A stretch of 64,000 bases of DNA from Gammaproteobacteria bacterium (GTDB lineage Bacteria > Pseudomonadota > Gammaproteobacteria > Pseudomonadales > Azotimanducaceae), in assembly GCA_009842245.1 (NCBI GenBank), contig VYFT01000047.1, positions 15,881 to 79,880 on the forward strand. The letters are read 5' to 3'. This document shows positions 18,920 to 27,479 of this stretch, in pieces. The first letter of the stretch is position 1. Each line of letters begins with the position of its first letter. A model generated the notes under the pieces. It saw only the letters and a list, made by a program, of their open reading frames with translations, made no database searches and was not told where the DNA came from. The translations under genes and the position numbers were made by a program.

Positions 18920-19219
18920 TTAATTCAGTTGTCTGGGACGGTACTCAAATCCATCAAATTCGTCAAAGTAGTAAGAAAGATCCGGGTGGTCAATCTTTTT
19001 CTTATTTCTACTGAGCATGAGGTGTCGTTGCGCAACATAAGTTACACTCATACTACCATCCACCAACACGCCGTACCAAGGTTTGTTTTTTGGTGGTTTC
19101 GACTTTGCCATCTCGTCGTACCATTCATCGGTCAACGAGAATTCTCCATCACAGTGATAGATGACCCCTCTATATCCGAACCGAACATGCTCTACAATTT
19201 GACCTAAATGGAATATCAT
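18920..19219 (-). CDS. hspQ: HspQ/YccV-like protein
   Basis: The 99-residue protein is almost entirely the YccV-like domain: FHLGQIVEHVRFGYRGVIYHCD, then KPWYGVLVDGS and TYVAQRHLML. In enterobacteria the family member HspQ is a heat-shock protein that acts as a Lon specificity factor and binds hemimethylated DNA weakly. It is a small cytosolic beta-barrel. It is convergent with kdsD and divergent from the next gene. Confidence 0.85.
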   Translation of the reverse strand: MIFHLGQIVEHVRFGYRGVIYHCDGEFSLTDEWYDEMAKSKPPKNKPWYGVLVDGSMSVTYVAQRHLMLSRNKKKIDHPDLSYYFDEFDGFEYRPRQLN

Positions 19220-19252
19220 AAGAGTTGAACAGATGCAACTTTCAGTAACAAC

Positions 19253-19870
19253 ATGAAGACGGCTCCGCTTCTGACAGTAGTTTGTTTTTGCGCTTTTGTT
19301 GGATTGTGCATTACCACTCCGGTTTCTGCGAAAGTCGATAAGAGTATTACGGGTAAGTGGATAGTAAATGATGAAGCAACCGATACACTGCAGAGTAAGG
19401 TGCGCAGATCGAATCCGTCAAGTCGAAGTGGGCCGAGTGGTGTGGTAGTAGGCGTACCCACACCGGGGGGTGTTGGACCCTCTGGACCTAATTCTACCTT
19501 GAAGTTTCCCATCGTCTTAGCGTGTGAAGAAATATCTTTTGAAATAGAAGAAGATACCGTCAAAGCATCCTGTGCAAGTGGAGTTTCTCGCGAGTTCTTG
19601 ATCGGTAATGTGCACGGTCGAACGACCCGCTTTCGACGAAATGTACTCACTGAGTCTTACAGTTCTACAAGTCGCCTCGTTAAACATGATATTCGGGTCG
19701 ATAAAGAGGGCAATCTCGTAGCCAAAGTGAAGATAAGACCGAAAGGGGGTATATCACAGACTTATGTCCGCGTGTATAGTCGTCCATCAGAAACAGAGTC
19801 TCAAGACGAAAAAGCTGAGGTAGAAAACACCGAGAACGAAGAGATCACGGTAAAACCAGAAGACTCGTAA
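19253..19870 (+). CDS. Hypothetical secreted protein
   Basis: The 205-residue product has a clear Sec signal peptide (MKTAPLLTVVCFCAFVGLC, cleavage near VSA-KV), a glycine/proline/serine-rich linker around residues 45-75 and a beta-rich second half. The C-terminal 30 residues are glutamate-rich. No family is recognised. The layout (GKWIVNDEATDTLQSK, later FRRNVLTESYSS) loosely resembles the lipoprotein at 14161-14736, which also opens with a GRW/GKW strand, but I cannot show homology. Monocistronic. Confidence 0.5.
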   Translation: MKTAPLLTVVCFCAFVGLCITTPVSAKVDKSITGKWIVNDEATDTLQSKVRRSNPSSRSGPSGVVVGVPTPGGVGPSGPNSTLKFPIVLACEEISFEIEEDTVKASCASGVSREFLIGNVHGRTTRFRRNVLTESYSSTSRLVKHDIRVDKEGNLVAKVKIRPKGGISQTYVRVYSRPSETESQDEKAEVENTENEEITVKPEDS

Positions 19871-19894
19871 TACACAATCACACAGGTTTTTAAT

Positions 19895-20713
19895 TCAGTC
19901 GCGAAGACGACACTTTCCAGTTCTCATTCGCAATCGAAAGCTTGCAAGGTCATCACCGCCGCTCACTTTTACTCGTTTTAATTGCAGGCGTTCCTCAGCT
20001 AAATCTCGACTAATTCCCTGTACCGTGGTTACCGCAAATGAAAAACCGACGGTGTTCACTATATCAACATGTCGATCTTCAAACAATCCAAACGGATACG
20101 CAAAGGACGGGACTGAGACGCCGAAGATCTCTTCCAAATCGTTGCGACATTGCTGAACCTCATTATGACACTGTTCTGAATCTAGTTTCAGCAAATTTGC
20201 GTGCGTCACGGTATGACCACCGAGTTCCCACCGTTCTGAGGCTAGCATTTGAGCAACATCTTTGTCGAGTAACTTGGGTTCGGCTTGAAGTTCGCCGTCT
20301 GTGTGATGTGCTTTTTTACTAGAGGACCAGTCTCGATCATGTCGGTCACTGACTAAGTACAAAGTGGCTTTTGCAGCATACTTTTTCAATATCGGATCCG
20401 CAGCTAAAAAGTTGTCGCGGTAGCCGTCATCAAAGGTCAATGCAACTTGTTTGCTCTCGCGCCCGGTTGCTAGTTCGGAAACAAACACAAACTCCCAACC
20501 ATTGTCTCTTAACCACCTGAGCTGCCGCTCAAATTCGATAGGGTCAACGCGCAGTTTGTTGTACTTAGCCTTTCGTTTGTGGTGGCTGATCATGTGGTAC
20601 ATCAGTATTCGTGGATGCTCATAAGAGACGGTCGGTCGCCACCACGCAAACTGAAAATTCACGTAGACAATTAAGAGTGCTCCGATCGCACTGCAAAACA
20701 CTATTGTCAGCAT
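19895..20713 (-). CDS. Polysaccharide deacetylase (NodB homology) membrane protein
   Basis: The 272-residue product has an N-terminal membrane helix, ILMYHMISHHK, the catalytic aspartate motif VALTFDDGYRDN near residue 95, metal-site GGHTVTHANLLK near residue 170 and FAYPFGLFE, which are the canonical NodB motifs. It is a carbohydrate esterase family 4 enzyme, probably acting on N-acetylated surface sugar in the periplasm. It overlaps the end of the glycosyltransferase gene by 7 bases, so the two form one operon. Confidence 0.88.
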   Translation of the reverse strand: MLTIVFCSAIGALLIVYVNFQFAWWRPTVSYEHPRILMYHMISHHKRKAKYNKLRVDPIEFERQLRWLRDNGWEFVFVSELATGRESKQVALTFDDGYRDNFLAADPILKKYAAKATLYLVSDRHDRDWSSSKKAHHTDGELQAEPKLLDKDVAQMLASERWELGGHTVTHANLLKLDSEQCHNEVQQCRNDLEEIFGVSVPSFAYPFGLFEDRHVDIVNTVGFSFAVTTVQGISRDLAEERLQLKRVKVSGGDDLASFRLRMRTGKCRLRD

Positions 20714-21813
20714 AACAGTTCTTCGTACATGGCGACGGTCTTTTCCCGCATTGCTTGCAGTGTCATCTCATGAGATTCTATCGGGTGTTGCTGCGCGTGT
20801 AATTCTTTGATGCGATCGGCCGCGACTTGAACGTTGCCAACCGGTACTGCACCTACAGGATACAGCGTTTTGAGAAGGTCGCCGACACCTCCGTGGTCAT
20901 ATCCAACAACCGGAACACCCAGTGTTAGGGATTCCAGCACAGTGCGACCAAAAGCCTCCGGAGTAGAAGAAAACGACACGACGAAGTTGCTTATGGTCAT
21001 TAATTCTCGAACATCCGTCCGTTGTCCAAGGAAATATACGGAAGAACGCAGTATCGCAGATTTTTCCACTCGTTCTTGAAGTTCTTGGTGTAGAACCGTG
21101 TGCCCTTCCGACTCACCCCCAATAATAAGCCCAATTGCAGGAAGGTCTTGTTGGTGTAATAACTCAATGACGCTTAAGAAGTCGTGATGTCCCTTCAATC
21201 GAGATATTCTGCCCACTATCGAGACAATCGGAGCACCAGAAATCTGACGCTCTCTACACCAAGTAAGCCACTCTTCATTCCAAGTTCGTTGCGGCTCGAA
21301 CTTTGTACTGAATTCTAGAGGGTCGACTCCCCGAGGAATAACTCTAACTCGAGAATGATCAAATCCTTGGTAATTGTCTAGTAGATAACTCTGAGCCGCA
21401 TTAGACACCGCCTCTATGCGTTCTCCTTTGGTGATGATCGCACTATACCAAGATACCGAGTGAAGGCCATGAACAGAGGTAACAAATCGAGTCCGAACCG
21501 AATTCGGAAGCAACTTCATTGCAAGAAAACACAGCCAACCGGGTAATCTAGATCGACTATGAACGATGTCAGGACGCGTTTCAATCAAAAACTTCCGTAG
21601 TTGCCAAAGACCTCGGAGCGCTTGCAGAGATTTTGTTCCGACTGAAAGTTGAACATGAGTCACCCCAAGAGTCGACAGTTCCTTTACTAATGGTCCGCCT
21701 TCTGAAATCACAACAGCCTCGTGTCCTAAATGTTTGAGATAGGCGGCGATCTCAATTGTCCCACGTTCCACGCCGCCCCCATGAAGTCGCGGCAACACTT
21801 GTACGACTTTCAC
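20707..21813 (-). CDS. Glycosyltransferase family 4 protein
   Basis: The 368-residue GT-B fold protein begins with VVQVLPRLHGGGVERGTIEIAAYL and carries the GT4 C-terminal signature APIVSIVGRISRLKGHHDFL and SFSSTPEAFGRTVLESLTLGVPVVGYDHGG (EX7E). It transfers a nucleotide-activated sugar in lipopolysaccharide, core or exopolysaccharide assembly. It is the first gene of a two-gene operon with the deacetylase. Together with kdsD and the UDP-sugar dehydrogenase at 23964 it indicates local surface-glycan functions. Confidence 0.9.
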   Translation of the reverse strand: MKVVQVLPRLHGGGVERGTIEIAAYLKHLGHEAVVISEGGPLVKELSTLGVTHVQLSVGTKSLQALRGLWQLRKFLIETRPDIVHSRSRLPGWLCFLAMKLLPNSVRTRFVTSVHGLHSVSWYSAIITKGERIEAVSNAAQSYLLDNYQGFDHSRVRVIPRGVDPLEFSTKFEPQRTWNEEWLTWCRERQISGAPIVSIVGRISRLKGHHDFLSVIELLHQQDLPAIGLIIGGESEGHTVLHQELQERVEKSAILRSSVYFLGQRTDVRELMTISNFVVSFSSTPEAFGRTVLESLTLGVPVVGYDHGGVGDLLKTLYPVGAVPVGNVQVAADRIKELHAQQHPIESHEMTLQAMREKTVAMYEELLC

Positions 21814-21843
21814 TGGAGCTTCAAGTTAGTAGAGCGATTAACC

Positions 21844-22467
21844 TCATTGACCGTAACTAGAGGCGGTGCTCAAGAATTCGATTTCCTCGGGCGTTGATTC
21901 TCGGTCGAGTACTTCGTTACGATGCGGAAATCTTCCAAAACGACGAACAATCTCACAGTGTTCTTCGAAGAAACGCAAGCTTCCGTTGACATAATCGTGC
22001 CACTTCGCATCGCAATGGTTTAGCAGATTCCGCACTACTTGAACACCAAATTCTTGATCTTTCACCTTTTCACTGTGTTGAAAGGGATGATATAAGAATA
22101 GTCTCCCCGGTATCGACATCTCTTGATCCAATCCCCGACCTATTGCAGAGTAAGCAATCGCTAATGCCCTCTCATCATAAGCGAATGCTTCGGCTTTTTT
22201 TCGATAAATTTGGCGCGTAAACTGATCTAATACGAGAACTAGGGCAAGCGCGCCAGCACTTGTTTCAGACCAATCCTGCCGATGTCCACGGACGATCTCG
22301 TGAAGCAACGCACCAAATTTTCGTTCTATCTCTTCGTCTCGCTCTGAAGAAAAACTATACCAAATCTTACTCCTAGCTTGAAGCAATTCTAGATCATGTT
22401 CTGCACCGTCAAACCAGTAGTGCAACACTTGCTCTGGTTTAAAGTTTTGCTGAGAAACTGAGTTCAT
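21844..22467 (-). CDS. DUF924 family protein
   Basis: The 207-residue protein matches the DUF924 family: VLHYWFDGAEHD..., KIWYSFSSERDEEIERKFG, GALALVLVLDQFTRQIYRKKAEAFAYDERALA and LFLYHPFQHSEKVKDQE. The family is all-helical and common in Proteobacteria; its function is not established. It lies 30 bases upstream of the glycosyltransferase on the same strand, which may simply be proximity. Confidence 0.85.
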   Translation of the reverse strand: MNSVSQQNFKPEQVLHYWFDGAEHDLELLQARSKIWYSFSSERDEEIERKFGALLHEIVRGHRQDWSETSAGALALVLVLDQFTRQIYRKKAEAFAYDERALAIAYSAIGRGLDQEMSIPGRLFLYHPFQHSEKVKDQEFGVQVVRNLLNHCDAKWHDYVNGSLRFFEEHCEIVRRFGRFPHRNEVLDRESTPEEIEFLSTASSYGQ

Positions 22468-22571
22468 TTTTTTGGTAGAAACTGAGCCAAATTCATGAAC
22501 AATTTTAAGATCATCCAGTCTAACGCTGTTTCTTCAATAGTCATAATATCTAATCCCACCAAGGAAACCAG

Positions 22572-23948
22572 GTGACTTCCGTTCCATCCCTTTCACGACG
22601 ACTCAGCTCTTTCGGTGCCTCCGTTGGACGCACATTTGAGTCGTTAGCTTACCGAGATTTTCGACTACTTTGGTTTGCTAGCCTAGCGACTTCACTAGCG
22701 ATACAAATTCAAATATACGCTCGCGGATGGTTGATTTTTGATATCACCGATTCAGAAATGGCGTTAACCTGGGTCATGCTCTCATTTTGGATTCCATCTT
22801 CGGTATTTTCGTTTTTCGGGGGCGCAATAGCCGACCGGATCCGCAAAAAAACAATCATGGTCGGTGCACAAGTAGCGAGTATGGTGTCAGCACTAACGTT
22901 TGGGACTCTGATTCTGATAGGAGAAGTGCATTTTTGGTATTTCATAGTTTTCGGTTTTTTCAACGGTACGATCTTGGCATTGAGTATGCCCACACGAACC
23001 GCGGTCATGCCTGATCTTGTCGCTCCTAGACACTTGACGAATGCCCTAGCACTCTCTGGATCCACGTTCAATCTCTCTCGCGTGGTTGGCATCGCTCTCG
23101 GCGGCTTGTTGCTGTCAATGTTGTTCTTACCTCACTTTTCCGCAAAGAACAGTGTTGGTATGCTGTTTTTGTGTATCGCGACTTTGTATGGTTGTTCCAT
23201 AGTTGGAACTTCGCTAATAAACTACCAAGGAAATCCGACGCGGATCAACAAGAAATCCTTAGCTCGAGATTTCTGGGAAGGTGTGGCCTATATCCGAAAC
23301 TCCCAGGTTGTTGTAGGATTGCTACTGATGGGATTAATTCCGACTATGTTTGGCTTTAGCGCGCAATTTCTATTACCAGCGTTTAATGGCCGGGTATTTG
23401 ACGGAAGAAGCGCAACCCTGAGCGGTTTGTTGGTAGCGTTAGGCGTTGGTGCTGTATTGGGATCATTGGCCATCGCAAGATTCGGTGAAATCGACCAAAA
23501 AGGAAGACTCATGTACGTCTTAGCGTTTGCATGGGCTCTATTCTTGGCGGCTTTAGCCCTCACTGAAAACTATTGGCTCGCCCTAGTTATGCTTGCACTT
23601 GTAGGTGCTAGTAGTGCTGGGTTGTCCTCGCTCAATATGAGCGTTCTGCAACTCATCGTTTCCGCGAAAATGAGGAGCAGAATCATGGCGATCACGTGGG
23701 CAAGTTTTGGATTGATGCCAATCGGTATGATCCCCTTAGGATTTTTGGCAGAAACAGTCGGACTCCAACCTGCGTTTTTGTCTTGTGCAGGGTTGATGTT
23801 CGTGGGCATACTTTGTATCCACTTCATCGCACCTGATGTCGCAAAGATTCGCCGTGGACACAAGGACTACTCAACCACCGAAGACACTGCCACGGAACTG
23901 GTAGAAGAAGACTGGACGGAACCTGTTGTAACTACATCTACTAAGTGA
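22572..23948 (+). CDS. MFS transporter, EntS-like (MFS_3) group
   Basis: The 458-residue protein has about 12 membrane helices. The N-terminus FESLAYRDFRLLWFASLATSLAIQIQ and the loop GGAIADRIRKKTIM match the EntS/MFS_3 exporter subgroup. The hydrophilic C-terminal tail is acidic. Substrates of this group include siderophores and small drugs; none can be assigned here. The start is GTG 22572 with AAGGA upstream. It lies 15 bases before the dehydrogenase gene and may be co-transcribed. Confidence 0.85.
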   Translation: MTSVPSLSRRLSSFGASVGRTFESLAYRDFRLLWFASLATSLAIQIQIYARGWLIFDITDSEMALTWVMLSFWIPSSVFSFFGGAIADRIRKKTIMVGAQVASMVSALTFGTLILIGEVHFWYFIVFGFFNGTILALSMPTRTAVMPDLVAPRHLTNALALSGSTFNLSRVVGIALGGLLLSMLFLPHFSAKNSVGMLFLCIATLYGCSIVGTSLINYQGNPTRINKKSLARDFWEGVAYIRNSQVVVGLLLMGLIPTMFGFSAQFLLPAFNGRVFDGRSATLSGLLVALGVGAVLGSLAIARFGEIDQKGRLMYVLAFAWALFLAALALTENYWLALVMLALVGASSAGLSSLNMSVLQLIVSAKMRSRIMAITWASFGLMPIGMIPLGFLAETVGLQPAFLSCAGLMFVGILCIHFIAPDVAKIRRGHKDYSTTEDTATELVEEDWTEPVVTTSTK

Positions 23949-23963
23949 GTCGTAGATTCTTAG

Positions 23964-25247
23964 ATGATCGAACCCAAACTGTCGTCTAGCACAAAAGTGT
24001 GCGTGATCGGCCTAGGCTACGTCGGTCTGCCTATGGCGATTACCTGCAGTAAGCTCTACCGAACTATTGGGTTCGATACGTCGCCACAACGTGTTTTCAC
24101 TTTACAAAAAGGAGTCGACAACACTGGCGAAGTCGAGTCAGACGAAATTTCCAATGATCAGCTAGAGTACACCAACTCGCTTGACGACTGCCACGATTGC
24201 GATATTTACCTTGTTACGGTTCCAACTCCCGTCGATGCAGAGAACGAACCTGATCTCTCAATGCTGATTGCCGCTAGCGAATCAGTAGGCACAGTGTTAA
24301 AAAGAGGTAATGTCGTAGTTTATGAATCGACCGTGTTCCCTGGTGCGACAGAGGATTTATGTGTCCCAATTATCGAACGATGTTCTGGTTTGACACTAAA
24401 CGAAGACTTTTGGGTCGGTTACAGTCCCGAAAGAGTCAATCCTGGCGATAGAGTCCATCGACTGGTCAGTGTCATCAAGGTGACTTCCGGTTCTAACGAA
24501 CGAGCCAGTGACTTCATCGATTCGTTCTACAGATCCTTTGTTCAAGCAGGTACGTACCGTGCTCCATCGATACGGGTCGCCGAAGCTGCAAAGGTGATCG
24601 AGAACATTCAACGCGACTTGAACATCGCGTTTGTCAATGAACTCGCGCAGTTGTTCGACGCTCTTGATATTGACACCGGCGAAGTGCTTGCAGCGGCCGA
24701 AACAAAGTGGAACTTTATGCGTTTCCAACCTGGTCTTGTCGGAGGTCATTGCATTGGGGTTGATCCCTACTACTTAACGCACAAAGCACGGGAGATTGGG
24801 TTTCATCCAGACGTCATCTTGGCAGGTCGAAAGATAAACAATTCGATGCCAAAGTGGATTGCACAAAAAGTCCTTAGTTTGCTCTCAGAACGAAACAAAG
24901 AATTAGAGAGTTGTCGCGCACTAGTGTGTGGTATCACTTTCAAGGAAAATTGCCCTGACACCCGAAATAGCAAAGCCGTGGAACTTGTATCTGTTCTACG
25001 TTCTAAATTAGCAACAGTCGATGTTTATGACCCTGTTGCTCACGAAAACGACAGTTTTTTAGAAGGCGGCATCAAGCTGACAGCGATCCCAAACCGTAAC
25101 TCTTATGATGTATTGATTATTGCAGTAGCACATGATGTATTTAAGGAAGCAGATGTAGACACTCTTCTTGAATACGGTGTAGGTGATTGCGTGGTTTACG
25201 ACATTAAACATGTCCTCCCCGCGGATAGAGTCACATCTCGACTCTGA
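23964..25247 (+). CDS. UDP-N-acetylhexosamine dehydrogenase (TviB/WbpO-like)
   Basis: The 427-residue nucleotide-sugar dehydrogenase has NAD motif VCVIGLGYVGLPMAIT, the NxIE segment AAKVIENIQRDLNIAFVNELA and the GLVGGHCIGVDPYYLTHKA block. The usual catalytic cysteine is in VGGHCIG. The VDPYYL ending groups it with TviB/WbpO enzymes, which oxidise C6 of UDP-GlcNAc or UDP-GalNAc for capsule and O-antigen synthesis. No partner epimerase or other capsule gene is adjacent. Cytosolic. Confidence 0.88.
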   Translation: MIEPKLSSSTKVCVIGLGYVGLPMAITCSKLYRTIGFDTSPQRVFTLQKGVDNTGEVESDEISNDQLEYTNSLDDCHDCDIYLVTVPTPVDAENEPDLSMLIAASESVGTVLKRGNVVVYESTVFPGATEDLCVPIIERCSGLTLNEDFWVGYSPERVNPGDRVHRLVSVIKVTSGSNERASDFIDSFYRSFVQAGTYRAPSIRVAEAAKVIENIQRDLNIAFVNELAQLFDALDIDTGEVLAAAETKWNFMRFQPGLVGGHCIGVDPYYLTHKAREIGFHPDVILAGRKINNSMPKWIAQKVLSLLSERNKELESCRALVCGITFKENCPDTRNSKAVELVSVLRSKLATVDVYDPVAHENDSFLEGGIKLTAIPNRNSYDVLIIAVAHDVFKEADVDTLLEYGVGDCVVYDIKHVLPADRVTSRL

Positions 25248-25357
25248 AACTCTGCGGATGCAAAGTGGGGCTCGAGGACTATCAGCACAGCCCTCACAAT
25301 TGAGATACTAAGTTCAGTGGCTGATAGCGAAAGCGTTCTAAAAGCGGTGTTCTTGAT

Positions 25358-25642
25358 TTACAGGTCAAAATCAATACTTCTACTGAGATTCAATCGATTC
25401 TCAGCCTGACGTATACGCCAAGACTCCTGTAGATTCAACCAAAAATGGGGCGATGTGTGAAAGAATTGCGATAGCAAGATAGCTGTTTCCAACGTAATTT
25501 GCGTCTGTTTACTGAGAATTGAGGTAATGAGGTGCACCGGAAGATCCAGAGATTGAGCTAAGGCAGTGGCCGAAAGGCCTCGTTCTCGCAGTTCCTCTTT
25601 TAAGATTTCTCCAGGGTGAACTGGGTTCAATTTGTTCTTCAC
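25358..25642 (-). CDS. higA: HigA-family antitoxin, no intact toxin gene beside it
   Basis: The 94-residue protein opens with NPVHPGEILKEELRERGLS, the hallmark of HigA/VapI antitoxins, followed by an XRE helix-turn-helix (ATALAQSLDLPVHLITSILSKQ) and FFHTSPHFWLNLQESWRI. HigA normally follows a higB toxin gene, but the 234 bases upstream have no intact ORF; only a weak higB-like fragment is visible. It may be an orphan regulator. The start is GTG 25642. Confidence 0.8.
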   Translation of the reverse strand: MKNKLNPVHPGEILKEELRERGLSATALAQSLDLPVHLITSILSKQTQITLETAILLSQFFHTSPHFWLNLQESWRIRQAENRLNLSRSIDFDL

Positions 25643-25736
25643 AACCGTTTAATCCTCATCTATCGTCTTCTGTTTTCTAATCCTTGGATGTACTTTCTGT
25701 TCCCCTAAGAATGTACATTGTCTGATTGTAAATACA

Positions 25737-25863
25737 ACCTGCAGCGGTCCATTTATTATGCGAGAAAAACTGACCGTCCAATTGACTTGACCGCTGGTAA
25801 CAAGTCATATCTTCGTACGATTTAATTCCTCCTTGGAAAGGGATTTCGGTATCTTTGAATCAC
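25737..25863 (-). pseudogene. Possible higB toxin relic
   Basis: Directly upstream of higA on the same strand, a GTG at 25863 opens a short frame reading VIQRYRNP, which resembles HigB starts. In another frame at 25737-25754 the bases encode KWTAAG, which matches a common stretch near the C-terminus of HigB (FKWTAAGP). The distance between them is much too short for a full toxin. It could be a decayed gene with an internal deletion, or chance similarity. Confidence 0.2.
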
Positions 25864-25876
25864 TTCAACTATGTAC

Positions 25877-25884
25877 TTAAAATT
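25877..25884. repeat. Left target-site duplication
   Basis: TTAAAATT directly abuts the left terminal repeat and is repeated exactly at 28483-28490. Eight bases is the duplication length known for IS1595-family elements. Confidence 0.92.
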
Positions 25885-25908
25885 GGGAACTATATACAAT
25901 AGTGCCCA
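25885..25908 (+). repeat. Left terminal inverted repeat
   Basis: Twenty-four bases beginning GGGAACTATATACA and ending GTGCCCA, identical to the reverse complement of 28459-28482. Confidence 0.95.
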
Positions 25909-25911
25909 CAG

Positions 25912-26538
25912 TTAATCGAGATCATGCTTCATTGCTCCTAACAATTTTCTCGCATTGTTAGCCATTAGTATTCGTCTTGCGACCGCAGCACTAGCCTTAT
26001 GACTAAACCCTGTCATTGCGGTCGGTTGCTTCTGTGGAACTTCAATCTCAAAGATATTTCGCTCGTTTGAGATCAACTGTCTTATTCCCTTCACTTTCAA
26101 TTCCAAGCCATCGTTGGTATCTTGGACGTACTCACTATCAACCATCTTGGGAGTACCAAAGACCATACCAACATTCGCGATAACAAACAGTGTCGCAGTG
26201 TTCCATACTCGTTTACCCCCGCCCTGTTTATTCATCAATTTGATAGCAGACAATCGCCCTGTAAATTGAGATTTGACTGATATTTTCTTCTCGTTTTCGA
26301 GAATGATGTCACCGCTCTTTGCTACATTCGAGTAGAGATCGCAACCTATTCCGACTGATTTGAGTAGTGCATAGGTCAATACTTCCACTACTCCCCCGAC
26401 TATAAACCGATTCTCGTAAATGGTCGTGTTGTATTGGTCGACTAGAACTCTAAGAGCTTGCTCATACTCCAACTTCCCTTTGTCTGAGCATTCTTCCTTC
26501 AACAGATTGAAGACTCCACGCTCTGAGCTAAAACTCAT
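25912..26538 (-). CDS. Putative type II restriction endonuclease (transposon passenger)
   Basis: The 208-residue protein follows a DNA methyltransferase gene with an ATGA overlap, which strongly suggests the restriction partner. I do not recognise a specific enzyme family. A PD-(D/E)xK-like arrangement can be proposed: SGDIILENEKKISVKSQF near residues 90-107, with GD as the metal aspartate and S-V-K as a variant of ExK. The N-terminal half is helical, with GVVEVLTYALLKSVG just before the proposed core. Its stop codon nearly touches the transposon end. Endonuclease activity and recognition site are inferences. Confidence 0.6.
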   Translation of the reverse strand: MSFSSERGVFNLLKEECSDKGKLEYEQALRVLVDQYNTTIYENRFIVGGVVEVLTYALLKSVGIGCDLYSNVAKSGDIILENEKKISVKSQFTGRLSAIKLMNKQGGGKRVWNTATLFVIANVGMVFGTPKMVDSEYVQDTNDGLELKVKGIRQLISNERNIFEIEVPQKQPTAMTGFSHKASAAVARRILMANNARKLLGAMKHDLD

Positions 26539-27479
26539 AACGCGATTAGTTTATCGTATGTTGGAACTAGTGTGTTGACTAAATTGTGTGTTCGTTCTGC
26601 TGGTGGATTTAAGATACGATACTGAGCTAGTTGCAAGTATCGCTTTTCAATGTCGTATCCGACACACTTACGACCATGTTTAAGCACTTGAATTGCTGTT
26701 TGACCACTTCCTAGGAACGGGTCTAAAACTTCATCTTCTTCTTGTGAGTAGAGTAGTGTTAAGCGTCTTACGATTTCTAGTGGATACGGACAAGGATGTT
26801 CAATGCTCTTTGGTGGCACTGGTGCGATGTGCCATACATTGTTAGCAATATCTCGCTTGAATAAATCGTCAATCGTTATCGCTTGTCTGGTGTCCCTTCT
26901 CGGTTCCCCTGCCTTGCGGAATATCAAAATGTACTCCGTCATAATGTTTGGATAGTAGTATCCCTGCGCGGGCTTTTGAATGAACGATCCCGCTCGTTTT
27001 ACACCGCCCGTTACTTTGTTCCAAATAATGTCTTGGTGAAACTCCCAACCGATTTTGACCATGCGTTCGGTTATGAGCATTGGAATTGGATAGTGTTTGC
27101 CTTCGTGTAGTATCGTCCCAACGACAATCGAACAAAATCCGCCTTCAATGGTGACGCGTAGAACATGCTTAAACACTTTCTCGATGTTCTTCAAATAATC
27201 GTCCAGTGTCGCTCCAAAGGCTTCGTATTCGCGTGTTCTATGATCAACTCCATTCCCATTCTCTGAGTGAATGTGATAGTCAATAGCGTTCCAATATGGC
27301 GGCGATGTGATAGTGAGTGCAACCGACTCGTCCGCACACTGAGGCATTTTCTTTAACGCGGACTGGTGATAAAACCTATATCCTTCCCCTTCGTAAATTC
27401 CCCTGCGTTTCCGTTTAATCGGTGCAACAATAGCGTGTCCTAATTGCTCAGGGCTACCTTCTACTGTGTTCTGTTTCAT
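26535..27479 (-). CDS. Site-specific DNA methyltransferase, beta-class (N4-C or N6-A)
   Basis: The 314-residue amino-methyltransferase has motif IV TSPPYWN near residue 55 followed much later by the AdoMet-binding region VLDPFLGSGQTAIQVLKHGRKCVGYDIE. This order (catalytic before cofactor) is the beta class. TSPPY favours N4-cytosine but does not exclude N6-adenine. It starts at ATG 27479 with AAGGAG 8 bases upstream, inside the transposase coding end, and its TGA overlaps the endonuclease ATG. It should protect host DNA from the linked nuclease. Confidence 0.9.
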   Translation of the reverse strand: MKQNTVEGSPEQLGHAIVAPIKRKRRGIYEGEGYRFYHQSALKKMPQCADESVALTITSPPYWNAIDYHIHSENGNGVDHRTREYEAFGATLDDYLKNIEKVFKHVLRVTIEGGFCSIVVGTILHEGKHYPIPMLITERMVKIGWEFHQDIIWNKVTGGVKRAGSFIQKPAQGYYYPNIMTEYILIFRKAGEPRRDTRQAITIDDLFKRDIANNVWHIAPVPPKSIEHPCPYPLEIVRRLTLLYSQEEDEVLDPFLGSGQTAIQVLKHGRKCVGYDIEKRYLQLAQYRILNPPAERTHNLVNTLVPTYDKLIAL

